Part shown: positions 7,039 through 14,449 of the stretch, in pieces
Position numbering within the stretch: the stretch's first letter is position 1
Layout: every line of letters begins with the position of its first letter
From: CAJQQY01 sp964352225
GTDB lineage: Bacteria > Bacteroidota > Bacteroidia > Chitinophagales > Saprospiraceae
DNA: 16,743 nucleotides
NCBI GenBank assembly: GCA_964352225.1
Contig: CAYGRM010000123.1
Location: forward strand, 1-16,743
Direction: 5' to 3'
Program-made: the position numbers and the translations under genes
Notes under the pieces: model-generated
What the model saw: the letters and a program-made list of their open reading frames with translations, nothing else
The model's database searches: none
What the model was told of the DNA's origin: nothing

Positions 7039-7373
7039 TAGAATGTATTGTATTTAAATCTAAGGAAAAAACACCCAAAGTTTAACCTAAAACGGCTAGA
7101 ACTTTTCCCAAAAGGATTCGAAGTTCTTCCATGCTTTCTTTGAGTTTAGTTTCGATAAATTTAAAATTATCTTTGATCGCAAAAAATGAGCATTGCTTGA
7201 TGTTTATTTAATAGTTTTAGAATAACGATTTGAAAACCATTTTGCGTTAAGAAAGTCTCTTATTTTTTAGATAATTTATCTGCAATTCCTTTTTTTATTT
7301 GAAAATTGAAATGAGTACTTTGCATCATAATTTTTTAAATTAAAGAGCTAAACATTGTAGAGTATAATTTCCA
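7039..7373. other. Gene-poor intergenic stretch
   Basis: AT-rich DNA between divergent genes. On the minus strand a short open frame ends at about 7084 with the readable tail KLKESMEELRILLGKVLAVLG, but it has no plausible start beyond an ATG giving 16 residues, so it may be a gene remnant. TACTTTG at 7316-7322 resembles a -7 box for the hydrolase gene but is one base short of the consensus and lacks a spaced TTG. Nothing else is seen. Confidence 0.4.
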
Positions 7374-8183
7374 ATGGAAAAAAAAATCAAAAAAATGATT
7401 CTTTGGATTGCATTAATTTATGTATTGGCCATAGTTGGAATTTATGCTCTGCAAAAGTATATCATTTTCCAACCGGATGAATTACCATTGAATTATCAAT
7501 TTGTTTTTGAAAATCCATATCAAGAATTTTTTATAAAAACGGATGATGGTGCAATGCTGAATGCATTGTTATTCCAAACGGATTTGACCTGCAAGGGGTT
7601 GGTAATTTACTTCCATGGGAATGCGGACAATTTACAACGATGGGGAAAATTTCATTCAGATTTTACTTCCAGAGGTTACGATATATTGATGTCTGATTTT
7701 AGGGGGTTTGGGAAAAGTACAGGGCAACCTGATGAGTTAAAATACTATGAAGATGCCCAGTTGATTTATAAATGGGTTTTTGAAAATTTTGAGAAATATT
7801 CAAAAAATGAAATCATCATTTATGGCCGATCTTTGGGATGTGCAGTTGCATCGAATTTGGCAACGAAGGTGGAGGCTCAAAAAGTTATTTTAGAAACACC
7901 ATTTAATAATATGAATGATTTGATCCGAGCGAATTCTTATATTCTATTTTTCCCGTTTGATTTCAAATATAATTTTCCAAATGATCAACATTTAACGAAA
8001 ATTCAACAACCAATTTATATTTTTGCAGGAACAAAAGATTTTGTGGTTCCCAATAAGTCTACGGAACAATTAAAACCACTTCTAAAACCTTCTGATCAAT
8101 ATATTGAAATCGAAGGAGGAGGGCACAAAAATTTAAGTACATTTAAAAAATATCAGCAAGCGCTAGATTCCATTTTGTCATGA
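7374..8183 (+). CDS. Membrane-anchored alpha/beta hydrolase (ABHD13/BEM46-like)
   Basis: A 269-residue serine hydrolase. Residues 8-27 are one hydrophobic segment (ILWIALIYVLAIVGIYAL) preceded by Lys, a signal anchor that should place the catalytic domain outside the inner membrane. The fold markers are in order: VIYFHGNADN (78-86, oxyanion loop), SDFRGFGKS (107-115), nucleophile elbow GRSLG with S153, then D222 in AGTKDFVVP and H251 in GGGHKN, completing the triad. The closest known group is the BEM46/ABHD13 family, whose substrates are mostly undefined; an esterase or lipase-like activity is likely. The last four bases overlap the trmB start (ATGA), so the two genes are translationally coupled. 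Confidence 0.82.
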   Translation: MEKKIKKMILWIALIYVLAIVGIYALQKYIIFQPDELPLNYQFVFENPYQEFFIKTDDGAMLNALLFQTDLTCKGLVIYFHGNADNLQRWGKFHSDFTSRGYDILMSDFRGFGKSTGQPDELKYYEDAQLIYKWVFENFEKYSKNEIIIYGRSLGCAVASNLATKVEAQKVILETPFNNMNDLIRANSYILFFPFDFKYNFPNDQHLTKIQQPIYIFAGTKDFVVPNKSTEQLKPLLKPSDQYIEIEGGGHKNLSTFKKYQQALDSILS

Positions 8184-8869
8184 GTAAGAAAAATAAACTT
8201 CAGAAATTCGCCGACCTTTTGACCTTTCCCAATGTGTACGAAAATATCGATCCGAGGCATCCTGAACTCTTGGGACTGAATGGAGAAATAGTTGACTTAA
8301 AAGGAAAGTGGAGTGAAAAACATTTTAAAAATAACAATCCAATCGTTTTAGAATTGGCTTGTGGAAAAGGACACTATACGCTTGGTTTGGCAGAAAGATT
8401 TCCCGACAAAAATTTCATTGGAGTAGACATCAAAGGTGCTCGAATTTGGAAAGGCGCAAGAATAGCGATGGAGCAAAACATCAATAATGCTGCTTTCTTC
8501 CGAACTCGAATTGAGCAAATAGAATTGTTTTTTGAAAAAAATGAAATAGACGAAATATGGATTACTTTCCCCGATCCATTTTTAAAAGATAGCAAAGCGA
8601 ATCGAAGATTAACGGCTCCTTCGTTCTTGCATAGATATCGCAATATTTTAAAAGAAGGAGGTATCGTTAATTTAAAAACTGATTCGCCTGAGTTGTATGA
8701 ATTCACTTTGGAGACTTTGGAAAAAGAAACTTCATTTGAGTTGGTATATCATGATGATGATATTTATTCCAAACCACTTCCTGTGGATGTTTTGGAAATA
8801 AAAACGGAATATGAAGGGATGCACTTGGCGAAGAATTTGACAATTAAGTATGTGAAGATCAAAGTGTAG
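8180..8869 (+). CDS. trmB: tRNA (guanine-N7-)-methyltransferase
   Basis: Makes 7-methylguanosine at position 46 of tRNA using S-adenosylmethionine. The 229-residue length is typical. The SAM-binding motif I is LELACGKGHYTLGLA (57-71), followed by FIGVDIKGARIW (79-90). The TrmB signature FPDPFLKDSKANRRL (130-144) and the late motif LKTDSPELYEF (165-175) are both present. The catalytic Asp lies in FPDP. The ATG at 8180 overlaps the hydrolase stop by four bases, the usual sign of one operon, although no functional link between the two is obvious. Two hairpins follow the stop. Confidence 0.93.
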   Translation: MSKKNKLQKFADLLTFPNVYENIDPRHPELLGLNGEIVDLKGKWSEKHFKNNNPIVLELACGKGHYTLGLAERFPDKNFIGVDIKGARIWKGARIAMEQNINNAAFFRTRIEQIELFFEKNEIDEIWITFPDPFLKDSKANRRLTAPSFLHRYRNILKEGGIVNLKTDSPELYEFTLETLEKETSFELVYHDDDIYSKPLPVDVLEIKTEYEGMHLAKNLTIKYVKIKV

Positions 8870-8889
8870 CTACTGACTTTAGTCGGTAG
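8870..8889 (+). other. Small hairpin directly after trmB stop
   Basis: CTACTGAC and GTCGGTAG pair over 8 positions with one wobble around a 4-base loop, beginning one base after the trmB stop. No T-tract follows on the plus strand, so it is not a classical terminator by itself. It may stabilise the 3' end. Confidence 0.4.
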
Positions 8890-8900
8890 TAAAAAAAACA

Positions 8901-8937
8901 AAAACCCTTCTCCATCATCTCGACGGAGAAGGGTTTT
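8901..8937. terminator. Terminator between trmB and the OmpA gene
   Basis: Perfect 13-base arms, AAAACCCTTCTCC (8901-8913) and its complement (8925-8937), around an 11-base loop. The T-tail is short on the plus strand but long on the minus strand (TTTTTGTTTTTTTT), so it may work best for the convergent OmpA gene while serving both. Confidence 0.85.
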
Positions 8938-9035
8938 AAATTTTCTTGGCGAACCTACTAGCGAGTTATTTTCAAGGTTAAAATCGACTTTAATTATTGG
9001 TATTCAGCCCACCTAAATTTTGATAGTTTGTGACT

Positions 9036-10064
9036 TTATTGTTCTCTTTTCACCAATTCGGTTCTTCGATTTATAGCCCTTCCATCATCTGTGTCATTAG
9101 TAGCAAGAGGGGATAAAAATGCTACACCATCAGCAATCAACCTAGATTTGGAAATATTATGTTGAAGAACCAATGCATCAACTACGGCCTGCGATCTATC
9201 TTTGGACAATCGCAAATTATATTCAAGGGTACCTTTCATATCAGTATGCCCAACCACATAGAGTGAAATCTTAGGATTAGTATTTAAGTATTTTGCAATT
9301 TCTGCAATAGTAGGTTCTGATTCAGGTTTTATTTTACTACTGTCAAAATCGAATTTAATTCCATAAATTACGACACTCCCTTTGTCATCAATTTCTTTAC
9401 TAATATAATTAGCATCTGCAAATACTTTCCCTGTTTCTGCACCTTTTACTTCAATAACATCTAGATGGAAAAGTACCAAGTCTTTGCTATGTCGCTCACC
9501 ATATAAAGCTACATAAGTTATTCCTTCAGGTCGATTGACATTAGCAATGATAGAAAAACTTCCACCTGCGGAGCTGGTTCCAGCAAATAAATAATTAGCT
9601 GGCGCACCTTGTCTAAATGTATTCTTTCCTAAGGCCAACCCAATCCATCCACCATGTCCAATTTTGCCTTTTGGACTCGCAGTAGCAGTATGACCCTTTG
9701 CTAAAATGTTTAGTCCTGCTTTATCAAATGCTTGAGCGTAATCTAGATAAACCTCATCAATAGAAAGTTCTTCAGCAGGTTTATCAATAAAATAAGTGAT
9801 ACGAGTAAGTGCTCCTTTCAGCGTGTCCACTTGACCGATATATCGATAACCTGTCACCGGTTCTGTAGCAAGAAAATATTCTCGAAATTTTACGGTTTCA
9901 TAATCTTTTATGTAGGAATCAGGATAACGAGTCAGCAAGGGATGATCTTCACTTCCTTCGACATCTTTTTGAGAAAATGTAAATAGACTGTTACATAAGA
10001 TTAGAAATATTGGTAAGGTTTTAAAAATAATATTTCTAAGGAGTAGGTTTGATTTGAGTTTCAT
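9036..10064 (-). CDS. DUF4892-OmpA fusion, outer-membrane/peptidoglycan-anchored protein
   Basis: A 342-residue exported protein. Residues 1-32 look like a signal peptide (hydrophobic IIFKTLPIFLILCNSLFTF, cut near FSQ); no lipobox fits. The N-terminal half (DVEGSEDHPLLTRYPDSYI onward, to about 215) resembles the DUF4892 family, of unknown function. Residues 229-340 are an OmpA-like domain: VVIYGIKFDFDSSKI, YVVGHTDMKGTLEYNLRLS, and GRAINRRTEL. The two residues that grip diaminopimelate in OmpA domains are present as D275 and R290 with the normal 15-residue spacing, so peptidoglycan binding is expected. Transcribed alone on the minus strand toward the terminator at 8901-8937. I found no full consensus promoter upstream; a small palindrome (10115-10127) lies there. 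Confidence 0.82.
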   Translation of the reverse strand: MKLKSNLLLRNIIFKTLPIFLILCNSLFTFSQKDVEGSEDHPLLTRYPDSYIKDYETVKFREYFLATEPVTGYRYIGQVDTLKGALTRITYFIDKPAEELSIDEVYLDYAQAFDKAGLNILAKGHTATASPKGKIGHGGWIGLALGKNTFRQGAPANYLFAGTSSAGGSFSIIANVNRPEGITYVALYGERHSKDLVLFHLDVIEVKGAETGKVFADANYISKEIDDKGSVVIYGIKFDFDSSKIKPESEPTIAEIAKYLNTNPKISLYVVGHTDMKGTLEYNLRLSKDRSQAVVDALVLQHNISKSRLIADGVAFLSPLATNDTDDGRAINRRTELVKREQ

Positions 10065-10664
10065 AAAACTGGTTTTTTGACGGTGAAAAAATGACTTAAA
10101 ATATTGCTCGAAATGATTTAGTAAATCTAGTCTACTATTAACTTTTTTTGATTAAAATAGAATCTTTCACAAATCTCGCAAGGACATTAAACAACTTCAA
10201 TATTTCAAAATAGTAAAAGTGGGTGATAATGAAAAAAAATGGAAATAATAAAATAAAAAAACTTCGAACATTTCATTCGAGGCTTTCTTTATTATTTGCT
10301 ACAAAGTAGTTTGCTTTTTCGTCTTAAATATTTTAATACTGTTTCGAATTCTTCTATTAATTACATAAATCTGTAAAAAAAAATCAACTGTAAAGGAGTC
10401 AAAGTAATTACTAAAAATAGGGAAACCATAGTAATAGGAACTGAGTAATAGCATCGGTATATATTTTGAAGTAGTCTAATACACAATAACATATTTTCCT
10501 TTTTTTAAATAAATAACTCAACGTGATAAAATAAGATCAAAACTTGATGAATTCCTTTTCAGAAAATGGTAAATTTGAATAATATTATCTACTTTTTTAA
10601 TTTGTCGTATGATCTTACTTTCCCCAAAAAAAAGATAGAACCCACAACTTCTTTCCTTTCTTTC
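10065..10664. other. Long gene-free region
   Basis: About 600 bases of AT-rich DNA between divergent genes with many stops in all frames and no RNA gene that I can see. A small hairpin (CTTCGAA at 10262-10268 against TTCGAGG at 10276-10282) is flanked by an A-run and a T-rich stretch and would act as a terminator on the minus strand, yet no gene precedes it there. It may mark an unrecognised small transcript or be left over from one. The palindrome GATTTAGTAAATC (10115-10127) is the only other structure noted. Confidence 0.4.
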
Positions 10665-10695
10665 TTGTTCCACCAACTTATAAAAATTACCTTTG
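10665..10695 (+). promoter_or_regulatory. Bacteroidota-type promoter of the PurF-like gene
   Basis: TTG (10665-10667), a 20-base spacer, TACCTTTG (10688-10695): both elements match the consensus. The predicted start near 10701 leaves a leader of about 36 bases before the ATG at 10737. There is no room for a purine riboswitch. Confidence 0.72.
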
Positions 10696-10736
10696 CAAAA
10701 AATTAGTTTAACTAACGATTTTTCAAAAAGAATTTG

Positions 10737-12629
10737 ATGAGTGATCAAATAAAACATGAGTGTGGAATCGCAATGATTCGCCTACTCAAACCTTTAGAAT
10801 ACTATCAAGAAAAATACGGCTCCTCGCTGTACGGCGTGCAAAAGCTGCAACTGCTGATGCAAAAAATGCGAAACCGTGGACAAGATGGCGCAGGCGTAGC
10901 GACCATAAAATTAAACCCCAAACCTGGGAAAAGATACATTAGCCGCCGCCGAAGCAATAGCCCACAATATCTCAAAGAATTATTTGAAGGAATATTCGAA
11001 CGCTTCCAAGACCTTCCTCCTAAAAAATTAAACAATCCAAAATGGCTTAAAGAGAATCTCCCTTATACGGGCGAGTTACTGATGGGACATTTACGCTATG
11101 GAACTCATGGTGTAAATACCATCGAAACGTGCCATCCATTTTTGAGACAAAATAATTGGATTAGTCGGAACCTTGTGGTAGCTGGAAATTTCAATTTGAC
11201 GAATGTCGATGAGTTGTTTGATGAGTTGGTGACTTTAGGGCAATATCCTAAAGAAAAATCTGATACGGTTACGGTGATGGAAAAAATCGGACACTTCCTT
11301 GATGATGAAGTGCAACGGCTGCATGCTTGGCATAAGACAGATAATATTTCTACGGAGGAATTGAATGATTTGATTATCAGAAATGTGGATGTCCAACGAG
11401 TGCTGAAGAGAGCGAGTAAAAAATTTGACGGCGGTTATGTGATGGGTGGTATGATTGGTCATGGTGATGCATTTATGATGCGAGATCCAAATGGTATTCG
11501 ACCTGCTTATTATTTCCAAAATGAAGAAGTGGTGGTAGCAGCCTCTGAACGTCCTGCGATTCAAACTGCTTTTGATGTGCACTTTAGCAAAGTTCAAGAG
11601 CTTCGACCAGGTCATGCGTTGATCATCAAAAGAGATGGTGATGTTTCGGAGAAACAATTTATTTCAACTGCCGAAAGAAAGTCTTGTTCATTTGAACGAA
11701 TTTATTTTTCACGAGGAACAGATAAAGAAATTTACGAAGAGCGAAAAAAATTGGGAGAACAACTGGCAGAAGAAGTTTTGGAAGCGGTGGATTATGATTT
11801 TAAGAATACCGTTTTTTCCTACATTCCAAATACAGCGGAGACTTCATTTTTAGGCTTAGTAAAAGGAGTAGAAAATCGATTGAATGATTTGAAGCGTCAT
11901 AAAATCATGAGTCTTAATGGAGAATTGAAAGATAAAAAGCTGCAAAAATTATTGGCACTTACGCCACGTGTCGAAAAGATTGTAGTTAAAGATGCGAAGC
12001 TTCGAACGTTCATCGCAGCTGATAATGATCGAGGCGCCTTGGTGTCGCATGTGTATGATGTGACTTACGGAGTGGTGAAAAATGAGAAAGATAATTTAGT
12101 CTTGATTGATGATTCGATTGTGAGAGGAACGACGTTGAGGGATAGTATTATTCAAATGGTTTCGAGGTTGCGACCGAAAAAAATTGTGATTGTTTCTTCT
12201 GCTCCACAAATTCGATTTCCAGATTGTTACGGAATTGATATGTCAAAAATGAAAGAATTTGTGGCATTTCGAGCCTTAGTAGAATTACTTCATGAAAATA
12301 ATAAAGAGCACCTGTTGGAAGAAGCCTATCATCGTTGCAAAGCGCAAGAAGATTTGCCTGCCGATCAAGTGACCAATGAGGTAAAAGTTCTTTATGATAG
12401 TTTTTCCTACAAAGCTATTTCCAAAAAAATTGCTCAAATCATTACACCAAAGGGAATCAAACCTAAAGTGGAAGTGATTTATCAACCAATTGATGGATTA
12501 AAAACTGCTTGCCCAGAGCATACTGGTGATTGGTATTTTTCAGGAAATTATCCAACGCCAGGAGGGAATCGAATTGCGAATCGTGCGTTTATGAATTACA
12601 TGGAAAAGAGTGATGTGAGGGCATATTAA
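10737..12629 (+). CDS. Long PurF-like amidophosphoribosyltransferase
   Basis: A 630-residue class II glutamine amidotransferase fused to a phosphoribosyltransferase domain, the architecture of the first enzyme of purine synthesis (PRPP plus glutamine to phosphoribosylamine). The ATG at 10737 is preferred to a TTG one codon earlier. C9 in HECGIAMIRLL would become the N-terminal nucleophile after removal of an 8-residue propeptide, as in the Bacillus enzyme. Other marks: RNRGQDGAGVA, RYGTHG, DGGYVMGG, DPNGIRPAYY, and the PRPP loop VLIDDSIVRGTT (D458-T466). It is over 100 residues longer than ordinary PurF, with inserts after the nucleophile and before the PRPP loop. Three of the four Cys positions that hold the 4Fe-4S cluster in Bacillus PurF seem present (SCSFERIYFSR, FPDCYGID, KTACPE), while the last is Tyr. 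Bacteroidota often carry such a long form beside normal PurF, so this may be a paralogue with an altered role. Confidence 0.85.
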   Translation: MSDQIKHECGIAMIRLLKPLEYYQEKYGSSLYGVQKLQLLMQKMRNRGQDGAGVATIKLNPKPGKRYISRRRSNSPQYLKELFEGIFERFQDLPPKKLNNPKWLKENLPYTGELLMGHLRYGTHGVNTIETCHPFLRQNNWISRNLVVAGNFNLTNVDELFDELVTLGQYPKEKSDTVTVMEKIGHFLDDEVQRLHAWHKTDNISTEELNDLIIRNVDVQRVLKRASKKFDGGYVMGGMIGHGDAFMMRDPNGIRPAYYFQNEEVVVAASERPAIQTAFDVHFSKVQELRPGHALIIKRDGDVSEKQFISTAERKSCSFERIYFSRGTDKEIYEERKKLGEQLAEEVLEAVDYDFKNTVFSYIPNTAETSFLGLVKGVENRLNDLKRHKIMSLNGELKDKKLQKLLALTPRVEKIVVKDAKLRTFIAADNDRGALVSHVYDVTYGVVKNEKDNLVLIDDSIVRGTTLRDSIIQMVSRLRPKKIVIVSSAPQIRFPDCYGIDMSKMKEFVAFRALVELLHENNKEHLLEEAYHRCKAQEDLPADQVTNEVKVLYDSFSYKAISKKIAQIITPKGIKPKVEVIYQPIDGLKTACPEHTGDWYFSGNYPTPGGNRIANRAFMNYMEKSDVRAY

Positions 12630-12681
12630 TCCCCGACCTCTACACAGACGTGTCCGTATGGAAAGGGCAATGTCATTGATA

Positions 12682-12828
12682 TAAGCGATTTTTTGAATAT
12701 CGATTTAAGAACAAGGACTTAAGATTTGAGAAGTTTGACGATATTTCTCAAGAGTTACCCTGCGAAGTATCGTCAAACTTCTCAAATCCTTGTTCTGAAG
12801 TCGATATTCGATATTCAAAATTTTCTTA
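12682..12828. repeat. Long inverted repeat built of 7-base units, between convergent genes
   Basis: Arms 12682-12747 and 12764-12828 around a 16-base loop. The core is 20 perfect pairs (12724-12743 with 12768-12787), then 9 pairs (12708-12716 with 12788-12796), then 12 pairs (12691-12702 with 12809-12820). The left arm reads as 7-base units mostly ending in GA (TTTAAGA, ACAAGGA, CTTAAGA and so on). The left arm has one extra unit (12717-12723). The right arm has a different extra unit, CGATATT duplicated at 12802-12808. Without these two units the arms pair almost throughout. It lies between the PurF-like gene and the aminotransferase and could end transcription of either, but has no clear T-tract. 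No transposase is nearby. Confidence 0.85.
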
Positions 12829-12851
12829 CGCGTTTTCCCTGGGGTCTTAGG

Positions 12852-13994
12852 TTAAATTTTGCAAAGCAACACAGCTGCCTTATCCAATAAATCTTCCGTT
12901 TTGGCAAAACAAACTCTTACAATTTTTTGATTTATTTTTTTAGAGTAAAAGGCAGAAACGGGAATTACCGCTACGCCAAAATCAGTCGTCATTTTTTTGG
13001 CAAACTCAAATTCATCTTCATCACTTATTTCAGAATAATCGACTAATTGAAAATAAGTTCCTGAGCATTTGAGTGGACGAAACTTTGAATCTTTTATTTT
13101 TTCTAAAAAGAAATCTCGCTTCTTTTGATAAAAATTATTTAATTCTAAATAGGTAGAATCGTCCTCTAAATATTCTGCGATGGCAAATTGGACAAATGAA
13201 TTGACACTAAAAACATTAAACTGATGCACCTTTCGAAATTCTTTCATTAAGTGTTCTGGTGCGACACAATATCCCATTTTCCAGCCTGTGGCGTGAAATG
13301 TTTTTCCAAAAGAATAAACAGCTAAACTACGCTGAAATAATTTTGGAAAACGTAAAACACTTTGATGTTGCTCTCCATCAAAAATCAGATGTTCATAAAC
13401 TTCATCACTCAAAATAATTAAATCGTGTTGCTCCGCAATTTTCTCAATTGTTCTTAAATCTTCTTCCAACAAGATACTTCCGGTCGGATTATGAGGTGTA
13501 TTGAAAATCAGCATTCGAGTTTTTGGAGTGATTAATTTTTGTAACTCGTCCCAATCAATTTTAAAATCAGGTGCTGTCATTTCGTAAGGCACAACGACCC
13601 CTCCACAAAGTTCAATAGATGGACCGTAGGAATCATAAGCTGGTTCGATCAGAATAACTTCGTCGCCAGATTTTATAAATGCGGTGATAGCTGTAAAAAG
13701 TGCTTGGGTGGCTCCTGCGGTGATCGTGATTTCTGTTTTTGGGTTGATTGTAGTTCCGTAAATTTTTTCGATTTTTTCAGCAAGTTTTTCTAACAAGACA
13801 TTTGCGCCAGCCATGGGAGCATACTGATTAAATCCATCTTGTAAATATTTGTCAACCATTTTTTTTAATTCAGATGCACAATCAAAATTTGGAAATCCTT
13901 GGGATAAATTAATAGCTTGATGTTCATGAGCAAGCGATGACATGACGGTGAAAATGGTAGTACCTACGTTAGGAAGTTTGGATTGGAAATTCAT
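12852..13994 (-). CDS. PLP-dependent methionine-type aminotransferase, YbdL-like
   Basis: A 380-residue fold-type I aminotransferase very close in motif order to E. coli YbdL, a transaminase that prefers methionine, and to kynurenine aminotransferases. Landmarks: KLPNVGTTIFTVMSSLA at the start, INLSQGFPNFD (28-38), QYAPMAG, TAGATQALF (cofactor phosphate region), FNTPHNPTG with N169, ILSDEVYEH with D197 and Y200, SFGKTFHATGWKMGY with the Schiff-base Lys K231, and a late Arg in KIVRVCFAK for the substrate carboxylate. The protein is cytoplasmic and likely acts in methionine salvage or amino-acid turnover. The hairpin-forming repeat at 14017-14089 lies just upstream, between this gene and the pterin dehydratase. 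Co-transcription with that gene is possible but uncertain. Confidence 0.88.
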   Translation of the reverse strand: MNFQSKLPNVGTTIFTVMSSLAHEHQAINLSQGFPNFDCASELKKMVDKYLQDGFNQYAPMAGANVLLEKLAEKIEKIYGTTINPKTEITITAGATQALFTAITAFIKSGDEVILIEPAYDSYGPSIELCGGVVVPYEMTAPDFKIDWDELQKLITPKTRMLIFNTPHNPTGSILLEEDLRTIEKIAEQHDLIILSDEVYEHLIFDGEQHQSVLRFPKLFQRSLAVYSFGKTFHATGWKMGYCVAPEHLMKEFRKVHQFNVFSVNSFVQFAIAEYLEDDSTYLELNNFYQKKRDFFLEKIKDSKFRPLKCSGTYFQLVDYSEISDEDEFEFAKKMTTDFGVAVIPVSAFYSKKINQKIVRVCFAKTEDLLDKAAVLLCKI

Positions 13995-14016
13995 TTCAAT
14001 GAGTAGTATTTAATTT

Positions 14017-14089
14017 AGTGATGAGCTATATGATAAGTGATGAGTATCTCCAAGGTGGGAGCACTCATCACTTATAGTTCATCACTCAT
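14017..14089. repeat. Inverted repeat of ACTCATC-type 7-base units
   Basis: Perfect 13-base arms ATAAGTGATGAGT (14033-14045) and its complement (14063-14075) around a 17-base loop. Outer segments at 14017-14029 and 14074-14086 pair again with one mismatch. The right half reads as 7-base units (ACTCATC, ACTTATA, then GTTCATC, ACTCATG) and runs into the stop codon of the pterin dehydratase gene. The left half mirrors it with one phase slip. Confidence 0.75.
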
Positions 14090-14331
14090 GAACTGTATTT
14101 TTCAAAAACAGTAGAAATTGCTTCCGCTAATTTATGATCTTTCTCTGTTATGGTATTTCCAGCATCGTGAGTGGTTAAATGAATTTCAACAGTATTGTAT
14201 ACATTGCTCCAGTTGGGATGATGACCTTGTTTTTCAGCATAAAAAGCAACTTCGGTCATGAAACCAAAAGCTTCCATAAAATTTTTAAATTTAAAAGTTG
14301 CTTGGAGTTTGTTGTTTTCTTCTTTCCACAT
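14086..14331 (-). CDS. 4a-hydroxytetrahydrobiopterin dehydratase (PCD/PhhB family)
   Basis: Dehydrates the pterin-4a-carbinolamine formed by aromatic amino-acid hydroxylases, recycling the cofactor. At 81 residues it is shorter than the usual 95-105, lacking the N-terminal strand and helix, but it begins MWKEENNKLQATFKFKNF like other short Bacteroidota versions. The active-site signature is intact: EKQGHHPNWSNVYNTVEIHL (33-52), then THDAGNTITEKDHKLA, with the paired His residues and the later His and Asp of the family. No aromatic hydroxylase lies in the window. A terminator at 14353-14392 separates it from the upstream M42 peptidase gene, so it must have its own promoter in the short gap, but none matches consensus. 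Confidence 0.88.
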   Translation of the reverse strand: MWKEENNKLQATFKFKNFMEAFGFMTEVAFYAEKQGHHPNWSNVYNTVEIHLTTHDAGNTITEKDHKLAEAISTVFEKYSS

Positions 14332-14352
14332 GGTGATTAAATTTTTAAAATA

Positions 14353-14392
14353 AAAAAAGATGTTATCTCCTCACGAAGATAACATCTTTTTT
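14353..14392. terminator. Strong terminator after the M42 peptidase gene
   Basis: Perfect 16-base arms at 14353-14368 and 14377-14392 (core GATGTTATCT with AGATAACATC) around an 8-base loop, with A-run and T-run ends. It ends the M42 peptidase message on the minus strand, 58 bases or more past its stop. A weaker inverted repeat (ATAATGAT at 14417-14424, ATCATTAT at 14446-14453) lies between. Confidence 0.9.
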
Positions 14393-14449
14393 ATTTAACG
14401 ATGAGTGGTTAACTCCATAATGATATTAACCGTACACAATTATACATCA

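Noticed and set aside
7084..7200. Minus-strand frame ending KLKESMEELRILLGKVLAVLG
   Set aside because: It reads like protein but has no start beyond a 16-residue ATG form and meets a stop upstream; at most a remnant.
10518..10757. 79-codon minus-strand open frame overlapping the PurF-like promoter and start
   Set aside because: It overlaps a well-supported promoter and the start of a conserved gene, has no recognisable motif and an odd composition for a protein; chance frame.
12630..12680. CAGACGTGT word at about 12647 that matches part of a sequencing adapter
   Set aside because: Only about 9 bases agree and the flanks differ; chance match, not contamination.
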